Below are positions 1 to 8,893 of a DNA stretch of 64,000 nt, one piece after another. This stretch comes from Isoetes taiwanensis. Its lineage: Eukaryota; Streptophyta; Lycopodiopsida; Isoetales; Isoetaceae. The notes under the pieces are model-generated. The model saw only the letters and a list, made by a program, of their open reading frames with translations. It was not told the DNA's origin and searched no databases. Position 1 is the stretch's first letter, and every line of letters begins with the position of its first letter. A program made the translations under genes and the position numbers. The DNA lies in contig JAJEKV010000040.1 of NCBI GenBank assembly GCA_021234155.1, forward strand, positions 9,219,541 to 9,283,540, in the 5' to 3' direction.

Positions 1-378
1 TCTCCTTGTGTCTGTCGTCCCTTCGGTTCTGCACCTGCTCTTCCTCTTCTTCGGAGTCGGAGTCCGAATCCGAGCTTGAGTCGGAGGATTCCGTACTGGG
101 GGACCTCCTTCTCTTGCTCTTCCTCTTGTCCTTCTTCATCTTCTGCGGTGGTGCTTCGGATAACTGGACACTGCCATCTGGGCCAACTCCTCCTTGTGCC
201 GCTAAGAGAGCCTTTATTTGCTCGAGGTTCGTTCTCATCTGAGACATTTCTTCCTCTGGAGTCATGGCACCAAATGCCTCATACAGGCTCCTTGCCGGGG
301 GTGGTCTGGGTGGAGTCTGTTCTTCTCTATGGTCTCGGCGTTGTCGTTCCCCTGAGCCCGGTCCTCTAGCTGCATACA
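1..378 (-). CDS. Gag-like ORF, N-terminal part, truncated by the window edge
   Basis: An open minus-strand frame runs from about 378 to base 1 and beyond. It encodes a charged protein with a Pro/Arg-rich start, a segment LYEAFGAMTPEEEMSQMR, a Lys/Arg-rich basic block (KKDKRKSKRRR) and then a long Ser/Asp/Glu tract. Coiled, charged, low-complexity N-termini of this kind are common in plant Ty3/gypsy Gag proteins, and the place after the PBS and the accessory ORFs fits, but no capsid or zinc knuckle is inside the window, so Gag is an inference. The frame has no clear ATG near 378; a 3' splice site (TGCAG) at about 379 could join it to an upstream exon, or translation may start at the ATG near position 262. 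Bases 379-546 between this frame and ORF2 are AT-rich and hold nothing else I can name. Confidence 0.5.
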
Positions 379-546
379 CAAGTAGGTCATGGCTGTACGG
401 TTAGTTTTATTTGTTCTCTTGCATTATATGTGTTTGTTGGTATAGTTGTGGAACAAAATACGTCAACAAAACATTTAAAGTGCAAAAGAAATTATGTTTA
501 TATTATATAATATCTTAATACAAAGCCTCCGGGATCAAGAGTTTAA

Positions 547-2073
547 CTATTCTTGAAATCGCCGGTAGGATGGGTTATCTTCAAGGAACTTCTTAACTTG
601 GGCCGTTCCTTCCGAGCGTCCCAAGTTCTTGAGGACGTTTGTTGATGACCCGCCCTGCAAAGCTGTCACCAATTCCTCTACCCTGCGGTCGGAGGTGTAA
701 GCTGCGGTCACTGCCAGTCTTTCCTGCCATCGGTAAGGTATGGCGAAGTCGAAGATGTCGAGTGCCATCGCTCTCTTGACTAAGATGGCATAGTCGGTGT
801 TGGCAGCTAGCCGAGCATGCCGGCCAAAGCCTGTGAGCGCGATGAGCATGAATACTCCTTCTTCGCCCCTGGGGCTGAATTTGCGGTGTATTACCGCTAT
901 TCTCCAGTCCAGCAGCAGGGGGAGATAGTATCACAGCGACCTGTCGTTGTGCGTCTTTGTTGATTCTTTGCCTCCTCGGCCACCAGCTCTGTATCTTCCG
1001 GCATATTCGTCGACCTCCACCTCGGTGAACTCTCTGTAATCCCTAATTGTTGATGAAGCTCGCATGAGGTCGATCTCGCCTCTTCTCTCTGTAGGTGCTG
1101 GTGTCGAAGAGCTCGGCATCAAAATGTTTGTGGTCCTGCCACGGATCCCCATCTGTTCTTGGATGGCATAGAACTCCTCTTCAGTCGGTAGTTCCCGAGC
1201 TTCCATTATCTGCCTGATGTTGCCGTAGGCTTGGATGTCAGAAGTTGACTCTCCTGTATAAGTGTCGGCTTCTCTTACTTGAAGTGGAAAGTCAGAAACT
1301 CCTCGGACGATGAAATCATCCAGCTCTTGTTGCTGCAGTTGGTGCAGCAACTCGTCGAGTCGATACTCCCTTTCCCTGCATTCGGGAAGGTTCTGGATGT
1401 CGCTGAGGAGCAGGTACTCCTCGCCGTCGATGATGATGGGGGCTAGGCTTGTGATACCTAGCCCAAGTGGTGGAGCGATCCTGAGGGTTTGCCGGCTCCG
1501 TTCGAATTCTTGTAACTCCTGCTCTGCCAGCTGCTGCTCTTGTGCTGGGTCGAGCTCGACGTAGTCCTCGTCTTCCGATTCTTCGTCTTCTGCCCTTCCT
1601 TCTTGCTCCTGTTGGTACTGCAAAAGGAGCTGGTCTGCTGCGGAGGAGGCTATGGGGTCCACATCTATGGGAGGGATAGAGGTTCCCCCCATGGAGTTTT
1701 CGGCACGGTGGGAGAGAAAAATTGCTAAGGCGGCGGTGTAGGAGAAATACTTGGTCCTGCCAGCTGTCAAGACCATGTAGTCTGGCAACCTCTGGGCCTT
1801 GTTGGTCAGGTACTTGGCAATGTTTGGAACATCACCCAAGGCTGCTTGAAGGGACTGCCTGGGAACAAAGTAGCCCGTATAAGGGGGGAGCTGCACTAAG
1901 GACGGTCCTACCCTAGCTTGGAACTCGGTCAATACTTGTCTATATGCTGGGGTTGCGTGCAGAGTGGCTTGGACATCTATTTCTTTCTGGAAGACTCGGA
2001 AAATGTCATTGACATCGGCCTCGGCAGCATGAGCACTGGCACTGTACCATCGCCTGAAGTCAGCAGTTGCCAT
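547..2073 (-). pseudogene. ORF2 of the E1 retrotransposon, unknown function, one in-frame TGA
   Basis: Starting at the ATG at 2073 (protein begins MATADFRRWYSASAHAAEAD), one frame stays open to 547 apart from a TGA at 933-931, giving about 508 codons. TGA could derive from CGA by deamination of a methylated CpG. The protein has a globular N-terminal part, a central acidic stretch (Glu/Asp/Gln rich), the segment APPLGLGITSLAPIII, then a segment with NLPECREREYRLDELL, and a C-terminal globular part after the TGA. I recognise no known domain. The central part recurs at 55.6 kb (PPLGLGIT, NLPECR and LPTEEEF are conserved), where it is joined to a Ty3-type integrase, so it belongs to the retroelement and is under some constraint. 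The ATG at 2073 is chosen because it lies about 113 bp downstream of a TATA box and the upstream frame lacks an ATG. It might be a divergent capsid or an accessory protein. Confidence 0.7.
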
Positions 2074-2185
2074 GGATCTAGGGAAGATGAGGCTATCAAA
2101 CGGATGCAAAAGCGCCTCAGGGAGCTGAAAGATCACCTAAAAGATCAAGAGCAAACTTGTAGGGTGCTAAGTGAGAAATGGGGAC

Positions 2186-2195
2186 CTATTTATAG
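2186..2195 (-). promoter_or_regulatory. TATA box upstream of ORF2
   Basis: The minus strand reads CTATAAATAG, a textbook plant TATA box, 113 bp upstream of the ORF2 ATG. The identical ten bases occur about 102 bp upstream of the histone H3-like ORF at 4201-4210. A separate promoter for an internal retrotransposon ORF is unusual, since LTR elements normally transcribe from the LTR. Confidence 0.6.
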
Positions 2196-2376
2196 AGAAG
2201 GGGAAAACCCTAATTTTTGGGTGACTTGAAAAACTCTTGAGGTTGGGCAATTCTAGCCTATGTTGAGGTCCAAATGGGAGTTGGAAGACTAATTTTTGGG
2301 TTTGAGCATGACTGGATTATCTAATGAACCTATTGCAATAAACTAGAAGATATCATGGTGGAGAAAATGCTAGGAG

Positions 2377-2443
2377 GTCTCACACGTTGCGCCCAGATCA
2401 AAACCTGGAGTCTTGTTTTTGCTCCTGGCGCGACGTGTGAGAC
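2377..2443. repeat. 67-bp hairpin repeat, copy 1
   Basis: An imperfect inverted repeat: the left arm GTCTCACACGTTGCGCCCAG pairs with the right arm whose complement is GTCTCACACGTCGCGCCAG, around a loop of about 28 bases. The same 67-bp unit occurs three more times in E1, exactly 200 bp away at 2577 and as a second pair at 4311 and 4503. It lies upstream of ORF2. Confidence 0.9.
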
Positions 2444-2576
2444 ATCTGCCCTATTTTGGTCAAAACTTGTCCAATTTGGGCGATCTAAGGGTCTAATCAT
2501 GCTAAACTCATCGAGTTAGGCAGAATTGACCCCTTACTTGGTCGATTTGGAGGTGTTTTGGTCTAATTTGGATATG

Positions 2577-2643
2577 GTCTCACATGTTGCGCCCAGGTCA
2601 AAAACTGGAGTTTTGTTTTTGGTCCTGGCGCGACGTGTGAGAC
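2577..2643. repeat. 67-bp hairpin repeat, copy 2
   Basis: Same inverted repeat as copy 1, with one arm change (CACATG for CACACG). It is spaced 200 bp from copy 1, in the interval between the histone H3-like ORF and ORF2. The bases between the two copies show no strong similarity to the spacer of the other pair, so the hairpin itself seems to be the conserved unit. Confidence 0.9.
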
Positions 2644-2785
2644 ATCTCACTATTTGCTCTAGAAATGTCCTATTTTACTAAAACAAGAGCTGTTACCTAT
2701 AACTCAGCTTAATTAAGTAAGATTACACATATAATCTACTCAAGATTCTTTTGTATTAACAAAATTTTCATCATTTACAAAATTT

Positions 2786-4099
2786 CTAATGGGGATCTCC
2801 CTTAATTATACTGGCCAACTGCATATCTTTCCTCATTAACGTTACTCGCTTGGCATGCACGGTGCAGGCTGTGGAGTCTTCAAAATGCTGCACTATCTTT
2901 TGCTCGGCCGCTTCCTGCAGTGCCAACAGCATTTCGTCGGTTACCCTCATGCCGGTGTTAAAGTCCTGCATTACTTCTCTAACTAGACGGGCGAAGGGGG
3001 CACGGGGGATTAAGAAGCTGAAGCTGCGCTGGAAGTGCCTGATCTCCCTCAGTGCTCTTCTCTCGGTCTCCTTTCTGCTGGCTCTCTTCTTGGCTGGCTT
3101 CTTGGGGAGCTTGGGCTTCTCTGGTGGCGGCCTTAAGGTCTGCTGCTTTGTTGGATGTCCACCCTCGACAATCCTGACCCTGTTCTCCTGGTAGTAGGAG
3201 TTGTAAGCCTCCCACTTCTTCATGTAAGCGTTGTGCTCCCTCATCTTTCTCTCGTAGATCTTGATGGGGTCTGTCACGTAAGATTCTCGGGCAGGTCGTG
3301 GCTGTTTCTTCCTGTCCCAAGTCGGATATGGCGGGGGCTTCTGCACTTGATCCGGCTGCTCTGGGTCCTGTGCTGCCTGCTCGTCGCCTGGGGGCTTAGA
3401 AGAGCTTCCACCTGCGGTGTTGGGGTTGAAGTCTTCATCTTCAGAGTCGTCAGAGGAGGGTGGCTTGTCGGGCGGCCGTTCCGTGATGATGACCTTTGTT
3501 CTTGGGGCCTTCTTAAGTTTTCTTTGGCCCGCCTCCACGAACTTCCCTTTCTTCAGTCTCAATTCCTCGGCCTCTTTGGCCTCCTGCTCCTCCCCCTCCC
3601 TCTTCCTCTTCTTCTCTGCCCTCTTCTTTTCTCGGCGGCATTCTTTTGCTTCGTGCTTTTTGATCCATGCCGCGAGCTCTTCTTCCTCAGCCGGCTTGAG
3701 TGTCGGCTCTCTCTGTTCTTCTTGCTCCTCCGCCTCCTTCTCTCGAATTCAAGCTTCGAGTTCTTCCTCTATGGTTGGCTCGGGAGTCGGCTGCCTCTGC
3801 TCTTCGCGAGCCTTGGTTCTCTGCTCTCGCTCTGCTTCCTCGTCCTCAAGCACTTCTGTGCCTGCTTCTGAGTGCACCTCGTCTTGATCGACCTGCTGGT
3901 CTATCTCTTCGTCCTGTGCTCCTCCCTGCTGGGATCCTTCCTTCTGGTGCTCCTCTGAAGCTATCCCCTCGCTCGATGAAGACTGGCCATGCCTGTTAAA
4001 AAGGCGCTCCTGAAGCATCCGCTGTATCAGGCTCGGATCTTGGGCGCTGGCTGATCCATCAGGTCGGGGAACTCGAGCGGTCTGCTTGGTCCGGGCCAT
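2786..4099 (-). pseudogene. Histone H3-like protein with H3 tail, long insert and C-terminal H3 fold (E1), one in-frame TGA
   Basis: The ATG at 4099 begins a protein whose first nine residues, MARTKQTAR, equal the start of canonical histone H3 (R2, K4, Q5, R8 present; K9 replaced by Val). One frame stays open to the stop at 2786-2788 except for a TGA at 3751-3749, giving 438 codons including stops, about three times the length of H3. The middle (about residues 10-345) is acidic, Ser/Gln/Glu rich and then Lys/Arg/Glu rich and coiled, unlike H3. The last 89 residues (3055-2789) are a histone H3 fold: ALREIR, RLVRE, a QDF motif, LALQEAAE, FED, HAKRVT and KDMQLA all align in order with H3, at roughly half identity by eye. 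The closest fold is therefore H3 or CENH3, not H4, H2A or H2B. It has its own TATA box and lies about 670 bp after the primer-binding site of an LTR retrotransposon. Whether it enters nucleosomes is unknown. Confidence 0.9.
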
Positions 4100-4200
4100 G
4101 TTTGACGGTTCGTCAATCCGAGGGTCGGCGCCAAAAGATCGCCTTAAAAAGCGGGAGCAGATTTCTAAGCAGGGAACGTACAAATGAGGGGGGTCTACAT

Positions 4201-4210
4201 CTATTTATAG
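4201..4210 (-). promoter_or_regulatory. TATA box upstream of the histone H3-like ORF
   Basis: The minus strand reads CTATAAATAG about 102 bp upstream of the ATG at 4099, the same ten bases and nearly the same distance as for ORF2. The hairpin pair at 4311-4569 lies just upstream, so hairpin pair, TATA box and ATG recur as one module. Confidence 0.6.
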
Positions 4211-4310
4211 CTTGGGCAATTTTAGGTCAAAATTCAAGTTGCTCTATTTAATGTGCCAGGGCACCTATTGACTTAAAACATACACTTATTTCAGAGTTTT
4301 CTAAGTACTG

Positions 4311-4377
4311 ATCTCACACGTTGCGCCCAGGTCAAAAACTAGAGTTCTGCTTTTAGTCCTGGCGCGACGTGTGAGAC
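4311..4377. repeat. 67-bp hairpin repeat, copy 3
   Basis: Same inverted repeat as at 2377, about 100 bp upstream of the TATA box of the histone H3-like ORF. The arms CTCACACGTTGCGCCCAG and CTGGCGCGACGTGTGAGAC are preserved; only the outermost base and loop bases differ. Confidence 0.9.
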
Positions 4378-4502
4378 ATTGTACATTTTTGACTAATTTA
4401 TGTGATTGTAACATACCATTCTAGCTAAATCTTACCTTAGAACTCGATCTAGCATGTTACTTTTCTAAAATTCATCAAGTTTTAAGGTGTTTTTGGCCCA
4501 AT

Positions 4503-4569
4503 GTCTCACACGTTGCGCCCAGATCAAAAACTGGAGTTTTGTTTTTAGTCCTGGCGCGACGTGTGAGAC
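4503..4569. repeat. 67-bp hairpin repeat, copy 4
   Basis: Fourth copy, 192 bp from copy 3, lying between the primer-binding site and the histone H3-like ORF. Both arms are complete. All four copies have the same length. Confidence 0.9.
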
Positions 4570-4761
4570 CTTCTTGCTTTAGAAGGATTCGGCTCACTAT
4601 TTTTAATCTTTTTATGTTCCAATTCTCTTAACTGTTACTAGCTTAGCATTTACTACAAAAATGAGAAATTTTTTTTCCCATTTTCCGAGGTTTGAGGATC
4701 CTATCAAGTTAATACTACTGGGATCATGGTCAGTGCTTTGCTCTTGGTCTCCAAGAACATT

Positions 4762-4773
4762 GCTCTGATACCA
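4762..4773 (-). other. Primer-binding site of E1 (initiator tRNA-Met type)
   Basis: The minus strand reads TGGTATCAGAGC, the standard plant PBS complementary to initiator tRNA-Met. It starts two bases after the terminal CA of the LTR at 4775, with one G between. It fixes the direction of the element and shows that the histone H3-like ORF is the first internal gene. Confidence 0.9.
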
Positions 4774-4774
4774 C

Positions 4775-6130
4775 TGTGACGTCCCCTACTCATATACGGT
4801 GCACTCACCGTATACAAACAGGAGTTCATCCCCCATACCAGCTCCATACTGATACAGGGCCCTCCATATATCACTGCAATCTTGATGAGTTCCAGTGGGA
4901 AGAATGAAGGGGTCATTTTACCCTGTCTCCCCCAGGGCCTACCTAGCTGCGGAAGCGTAACATACATGTCAGTATACAACATCAACACCACATAGCCATC
5001 TCGAAGGATGGCTCATCACATATCTGCATAGACAATGATCAGCACATCACATGGGAAATCCTACCCAAGGCTCAGACTCGAAGGGATGACTGACGGCTTG
5101 GGCCTCCAGAGTTCATTGCAGACAGAATTCATGGCAATGGATTTGGCTTGCATGAGAACATGGCTAAGGGTTGTCCACTCCATCTGCCCCTCCTGTGCAC
5201 ACTTTGCAGAGTAGGTTGAAAAGTGTTGGGACCTGACTGTAGCCCGCCAGATGCATAGCCAAAGGGGCTATTCATGGGTTGCATCTCCCCAATTCCGATG
5301 GGGCAGGTAGGGATCACTCCCTCCAGAGATCTACATGCTGACCCAAGGTGACTAGAGGGCCACTGCCCTTATTCGACTTGAACCCAATGGAGAGTGACGC
5401 ATCACTCCACGGGTGTCGAGCCCATACCTTGCCCACACGCAGTGGCAAGCCATTAGACCTAGTCCACAGTGATCCCCGGTAGGCCTTACACACCAGAGGG
5501 ATCGTTCAAGGGTCAAAACATGAACCTCCTTATAAGCCAGTCTGGCCCCTTCACCCACAACCAGGTGTGATTCTTGTACACAGGCTGAATCTACAGTGTG
5601 CTAGAGAGGCTACTCTAGGAGCATCAACTACTAAGCTTTAGGGTCTCTACCCCCCTTCCCAATACAATGAGTTCACAGAGATACATCATCCATATACATC
5701 AGAGAAGAACTAAAGAACTAGATCTAATCTATATCATAGAGTTAGGTTCTTTAGTTAGAGTCTGGTAACTGGGAATCTAAATGGCTGCTATGGGCAATTT
5801 AATAGGCTAAACCTACTGATACAATGACTGGAGGACGGTTTATGCTATTAAATTGACTAAATACCTGATCCTTGGCTCGCTCCTCCTGCTCTGAACTCGA
5901 CCATCCTGCTGAACTGCTAGAAGATGAAGCTAGGAAGGAAAACTAAAGAGTCAAATCGCTCAGATAGAGTCTGGGAGGTGGTTTTGACCCCTGGAGCAAG
6001 CAAAACAGAGCTCTAAAACCCTATGGACGAAAATGGCAAGTTAGGGTTTCTCTTACCTAAATAGAGAAGGGGTTAGGGCTAGGGTTTCCAATTATCCCTT
6101 TAAGCATGTGGGATAATTGGATGTGCTAGG
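4775..6130 (-). repeat. 5' LTR of E1
   Basis: This non-coding block ends in CA directly before the PBS. Long parts align with the plus-strand block 7545-8227 next to the second PBS: both share CTCTAGCACACT, CCTGCCCCATCG, CTGCAAAGTG, CACAGGAGGGGC and GTACGCTTCCG-type segments in the same order. The block also holds near 5870-6080 a leader-like stretch (minus strand) with CCCTAACCCC and CTCTATTTAGG, where transcription might begin. The far edge could not be set, because the other LTR is outside the window and the terminal TG cannot be chosen by eye. Confidence 0.75.
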
Positions 6131-7544
6131 TGGCATAAAGTGTCCACATGGGAAAATGTGCACCTAGATAAATGTGCACATTGGTAAATGTGCACATTAA
6201 TAAATGCGCATACCTTGCAAGTTGCCCCCTAGGGGCTACCCACTTGGCTACGTCGGTACCGCCGTCGGTCGAGGTGGCGTGTACAACGGCGAGGCGATGC
6301 AAGATATCGTCACGGGACCATATCTTTGTGCTAGAAGCCACCGGTTGGATGTTATAAAGACATGCTGGTGTTTTCTGAAATACCCTGCATATTATATGAT
6401 TTCTGTTTATGCAAGTTTTCTGTTGATAAACAATAACTTTAGTTCTTACAAATTGCTTTAATGTTTCTCCATTGAATATTATGAGTTGTTATATGCTCAG
6501 TATCATTATCCTTTGTAGATGTGTAGACCAAAAGGGTAGTTTAACAAAAAAACCCTTGCCAGAATGGCCGAGCAGAAAGCTTCAGATGCAAAAAGGAAGA
6601 AGTTGTATGACTATCACAAACCTGTTCGTAATGATGCCGGTTGTAGTGGCAAGGCAGCCATAGGCATAATTCCGGTTGCTAGTCAGCTGGCACAAGATAA
6701 GCGACACACTTACAAGTATAAGCGACTTACAATGGAAAATCGGGGAGAAATCAGGCGATTTCATCCATCCCATTGAATGATGACAGATATGCAAAGAGGA
6801 AATAAGTGGATATGGAGCATGATGCTGATAATACCAATACTGCACCGAATAATCAGGTTTGAGATAGATATATGTATTTTATAGAAGTGGAAACATAGTC
6901 TCAAAGTAACATAGTAATGTAACTATTGTCCTTCGATATCTTTGGAGCTGGCCTCGGATCGTGGCAAAGATCTTTGTGAAAAAAGATGAATCGGGGAGCC
7001 ATAAGTGATAATAGGCTTGATTTTTGAAGGCCATATTTTTACATGAGAGATACTATAGCTTTCAGTTTAGCATGTCTAGCTAAATCCTTAACGCAGTCAA
7101 TAAAGCATATGAATATTCGTAGGCAATATACACAGGTTACTAATATCTTAAAGTTCTCATCAGAACACAGATTAAATTAAAAGGAGCTTGGCCTTGCTGT
7201 AAGTGCAACCGTTATAGATATTGTAATAACGTAATAGTTATAATATACCAGAAATCATGTAAAGTTGCAGATATGATGCACCGTGAATGAGTTAGGCTGT
7301 ATACGGTGCAGACAAATATTTTTGTGTAATGTCCACTATTAAGTACTGTGCATGCAGAAAAGAGGTGATGGAACACTATTGAACATCGAATTTTATGTAG
7401 ATCTGTGCAATGGAAATAAAGAGGAAGTACGGCAGGCGAATTTTCTTATATGATTGCTAACGAATAACTGGTTAAATCCTTAGCATGCTGTGATAATAGA
7501 ATATATTTGAATAAAACAAGATATGAAACGAGCCTTGCGTAGAT
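6131..7544. other. AT-rich spacer between E1 and E2 with one doubtful small ORF
   Basis: It begins with three short tandem copies of a segment like AAATGTGCACAT (6150-6205). At 6564-6776 (plus) is a 70-codon frame starting MAEQKASDAKRKKLYDY, basic, no known domain, preceded by an intron-like stretch ending in TTTGTAG at about 6517. No splice partner or homology is visible, so I do not call it a gene. The rest to 7544 is AT-rich with no coding signal. The true left edge of the E2 LTR may lie inside this block. Confidence 0.4.
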
Positions 7545-8227
7545 TTAGGGGGGTAAGTCGGGTACGGATACGGGTGCTGTAGGTGTGGCAGGTATCCTCT
7601 AGCACACTCATGGAGCCGTTGTGATCCAGGAGGGGAAGCTTCTCTGACCTGCCCCATCGAACCAGGGAGATGTAACCCGGAGTAGTCCCATAGGGTGATT
7701 CCTTGAGATTGCATCGCATCTCCGGAGGGCTACAAGCACGTTATAGCATGTTTCAGCCTATCTGCAAAGTGTACACAGGAGGGGCGGATGGAGTGGATTA
7801 CCCTAGCCATTGTCATATGCCAGCCAACGCCATGTTATACTTATGTCTGCTGATATCTTGAGGCTCTGACCGTCAGTTGACCCCATGGAGTCTGAGTCCC
7901 AGGTAGAGCCCTTGTCATGGTGTGTCTCTCATGTTATTTATGGTTGTATTGTCTTTTCGTTGATGATGATGGATGGACCACCCTTCATGGTGGCATATTA
8001 TTTCAGCATGATTGTTGTATGCTAACATGTATGTACGCTTCCGCTGTATAGGATTCCCATAGAGGACGTGGGACGAATGACACCTTCATGTTCCTCGCCC
8101 GGACGCTTGGCCATCCGAAGTGGTCCGAGTATGACGGAGGGCCCTACCATGGTGATGTAGTCGCCACGGGAGGGGAATTCCCATATTTATATGATGGGAG
8201 CATCGTATAGATTCTGGGAGCGCCACA
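7545..8227 (+). repeat. 5' LTR (partial or diverged) of E2
   Basis: It aligns in order with the reverse complement of 4775-5640. Shared segments include CCTCTAGCACACTC-type, CTGACCTGCCCCATCG-type, a segment reading CTGCAAAGTGT then ACACAGGAGGGGC, ATGGAGTGGA, and CATGTATGTACGCTTCCGC just before the end. It terminates in CCACA, then the PBS. The upstream limit is where I lose the similarity and is approximate. Confidence 0.75.
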
Positions 8228-8228
8228 G

Positions 8229-8240
8229 TGGTATCAGAAC
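8229..8240 (+). other. Primer-binding site of E2
   Basis: TGGTATCAGAAC differs at one base from the E1 site TGGTATCAGAGC. It has the same one-base spacing from the terminal CA of its LTR, which supports common descent of the two elements. Confidence 0.8.
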
Positions 8241-8616
8241 ATGATTTTGATAGACCAAATCATTGTACTGGCCATAGTCTAACTCAGTTGATGGGACTTT
8301 TTAGGTTAAAGTATCCCAATTCTGTAGTTAGCATGTGGGTTGACCCAGTTATGGGAGGACTAACTTAGTTGAGTAGGAGAGTGTTCTACAGTAGGGTGAG
8401 TAGGTTCAAATGGTGAAGCAAGGGGTTCGTATATTCCAAGCACCATAACTTTCTCCAGGTAGCTCGGATAGACGAGATTTTTGCACCAAATTGTGGGGCA
8501 TGGTTCAATTATCCTAGGCACATCATCATCCCGCATCGAAATGGCATCAAACGGGCCCAAAATCATACTCGGGTGCCCCTATACTTTGGGTGTCTTAGAA
8601 TCCAGAGAGAAACACG

Positions 8617-8673
8617 TATAAATCCAGCGGCACCTGGCATATAAAAATGCGTATTTCGCCGCCGTATAAATTA
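8617..8673 (+). promoter_or_regulatory. Cluster of TATA-like boxes upstream of the E2 histone H3-like ORF
   Basis: GTATAAAT (8617), CATATAAAA (8639) and CGTATAAATT (8664) lie 220-280 bp before the ATG at 8894, flanking a short GCGGC...GCCGC inverted repeat. The 67-bp hairpins of E1 are absent here. This may be a separate promoter for the ORF, but AT-rich sequence gives such matches easily. Confidence 0.35.
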
Positions 8674-8893
8674 AAAAAAAAATAAATAAAATTTTTGACA
8701 AAAAATTTTGAATTTAAAATTAAAAAGTGACGTTTATTTTTTTACTCTTCTCTTTTGCTTAAGCACCCCGCCTCGCCCGTCCGCCATAGCCGCCGGAGTA
8801 GAAGCTTCAAGCGCCCTGCCTCCGCCTTTGACCTACGTCGTCGCTACCTACCAGCGCCTCCTCTCTCACCTTTCTTTTCCCATTCCAATGAAT

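Larger units (their letters stand above)
1..6130 (-). mobile_element. E1: LTR retrotransposon carrying a histone H3-like ORF (5' part, minus strand)
   Basis: Read on the minus strand, the order is LTR (ends at 4775), one spacer base, primer-binding site TGGTATCAGAGC (4773-4762), two hairpins, histone H3-like ORF (4099-2786), two hairpins, ORF2 (2073-547), then a gag-like ORF running off the window at base 1. The PBS matches the 3' end of plant initiator tRNA-Met, which is normal for plant LTR elements. Assignment to Ty3/gypsy is indirect: a second copy of ORF2 at 55.6 kb is joined to a Ty3-type integrase. The pol region and 3' LTR lie outside the window. Both complete ORFs carry a single in-frame TGA, so this copy is probably dead but recent. 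The upstream LTR edge is not resolved; 6130 is an estimate. Confidence 0.85.

Noticed and set aside
2850-3999. Several plus-strand frames of 100-240 codons opposite the histone H3-like ORF and ORF2
   Set aside because: Leu/Ser/Cys-rich shadows of the acidic and basic coding on the minus strand; they have no domain.
2377-4569. Hairpins as four independent MITE insertions
   Set aside because: Equal length, paired spacing and fixed position before two ORFs fit an internal module of E1 better; no target duplications were seen.
4782-5558. Minus-strand frames of 60-95 codons in the E1 LTR
   Set aside because: The LTR is non-coding; these frames are not conserved in the E2 LTR.
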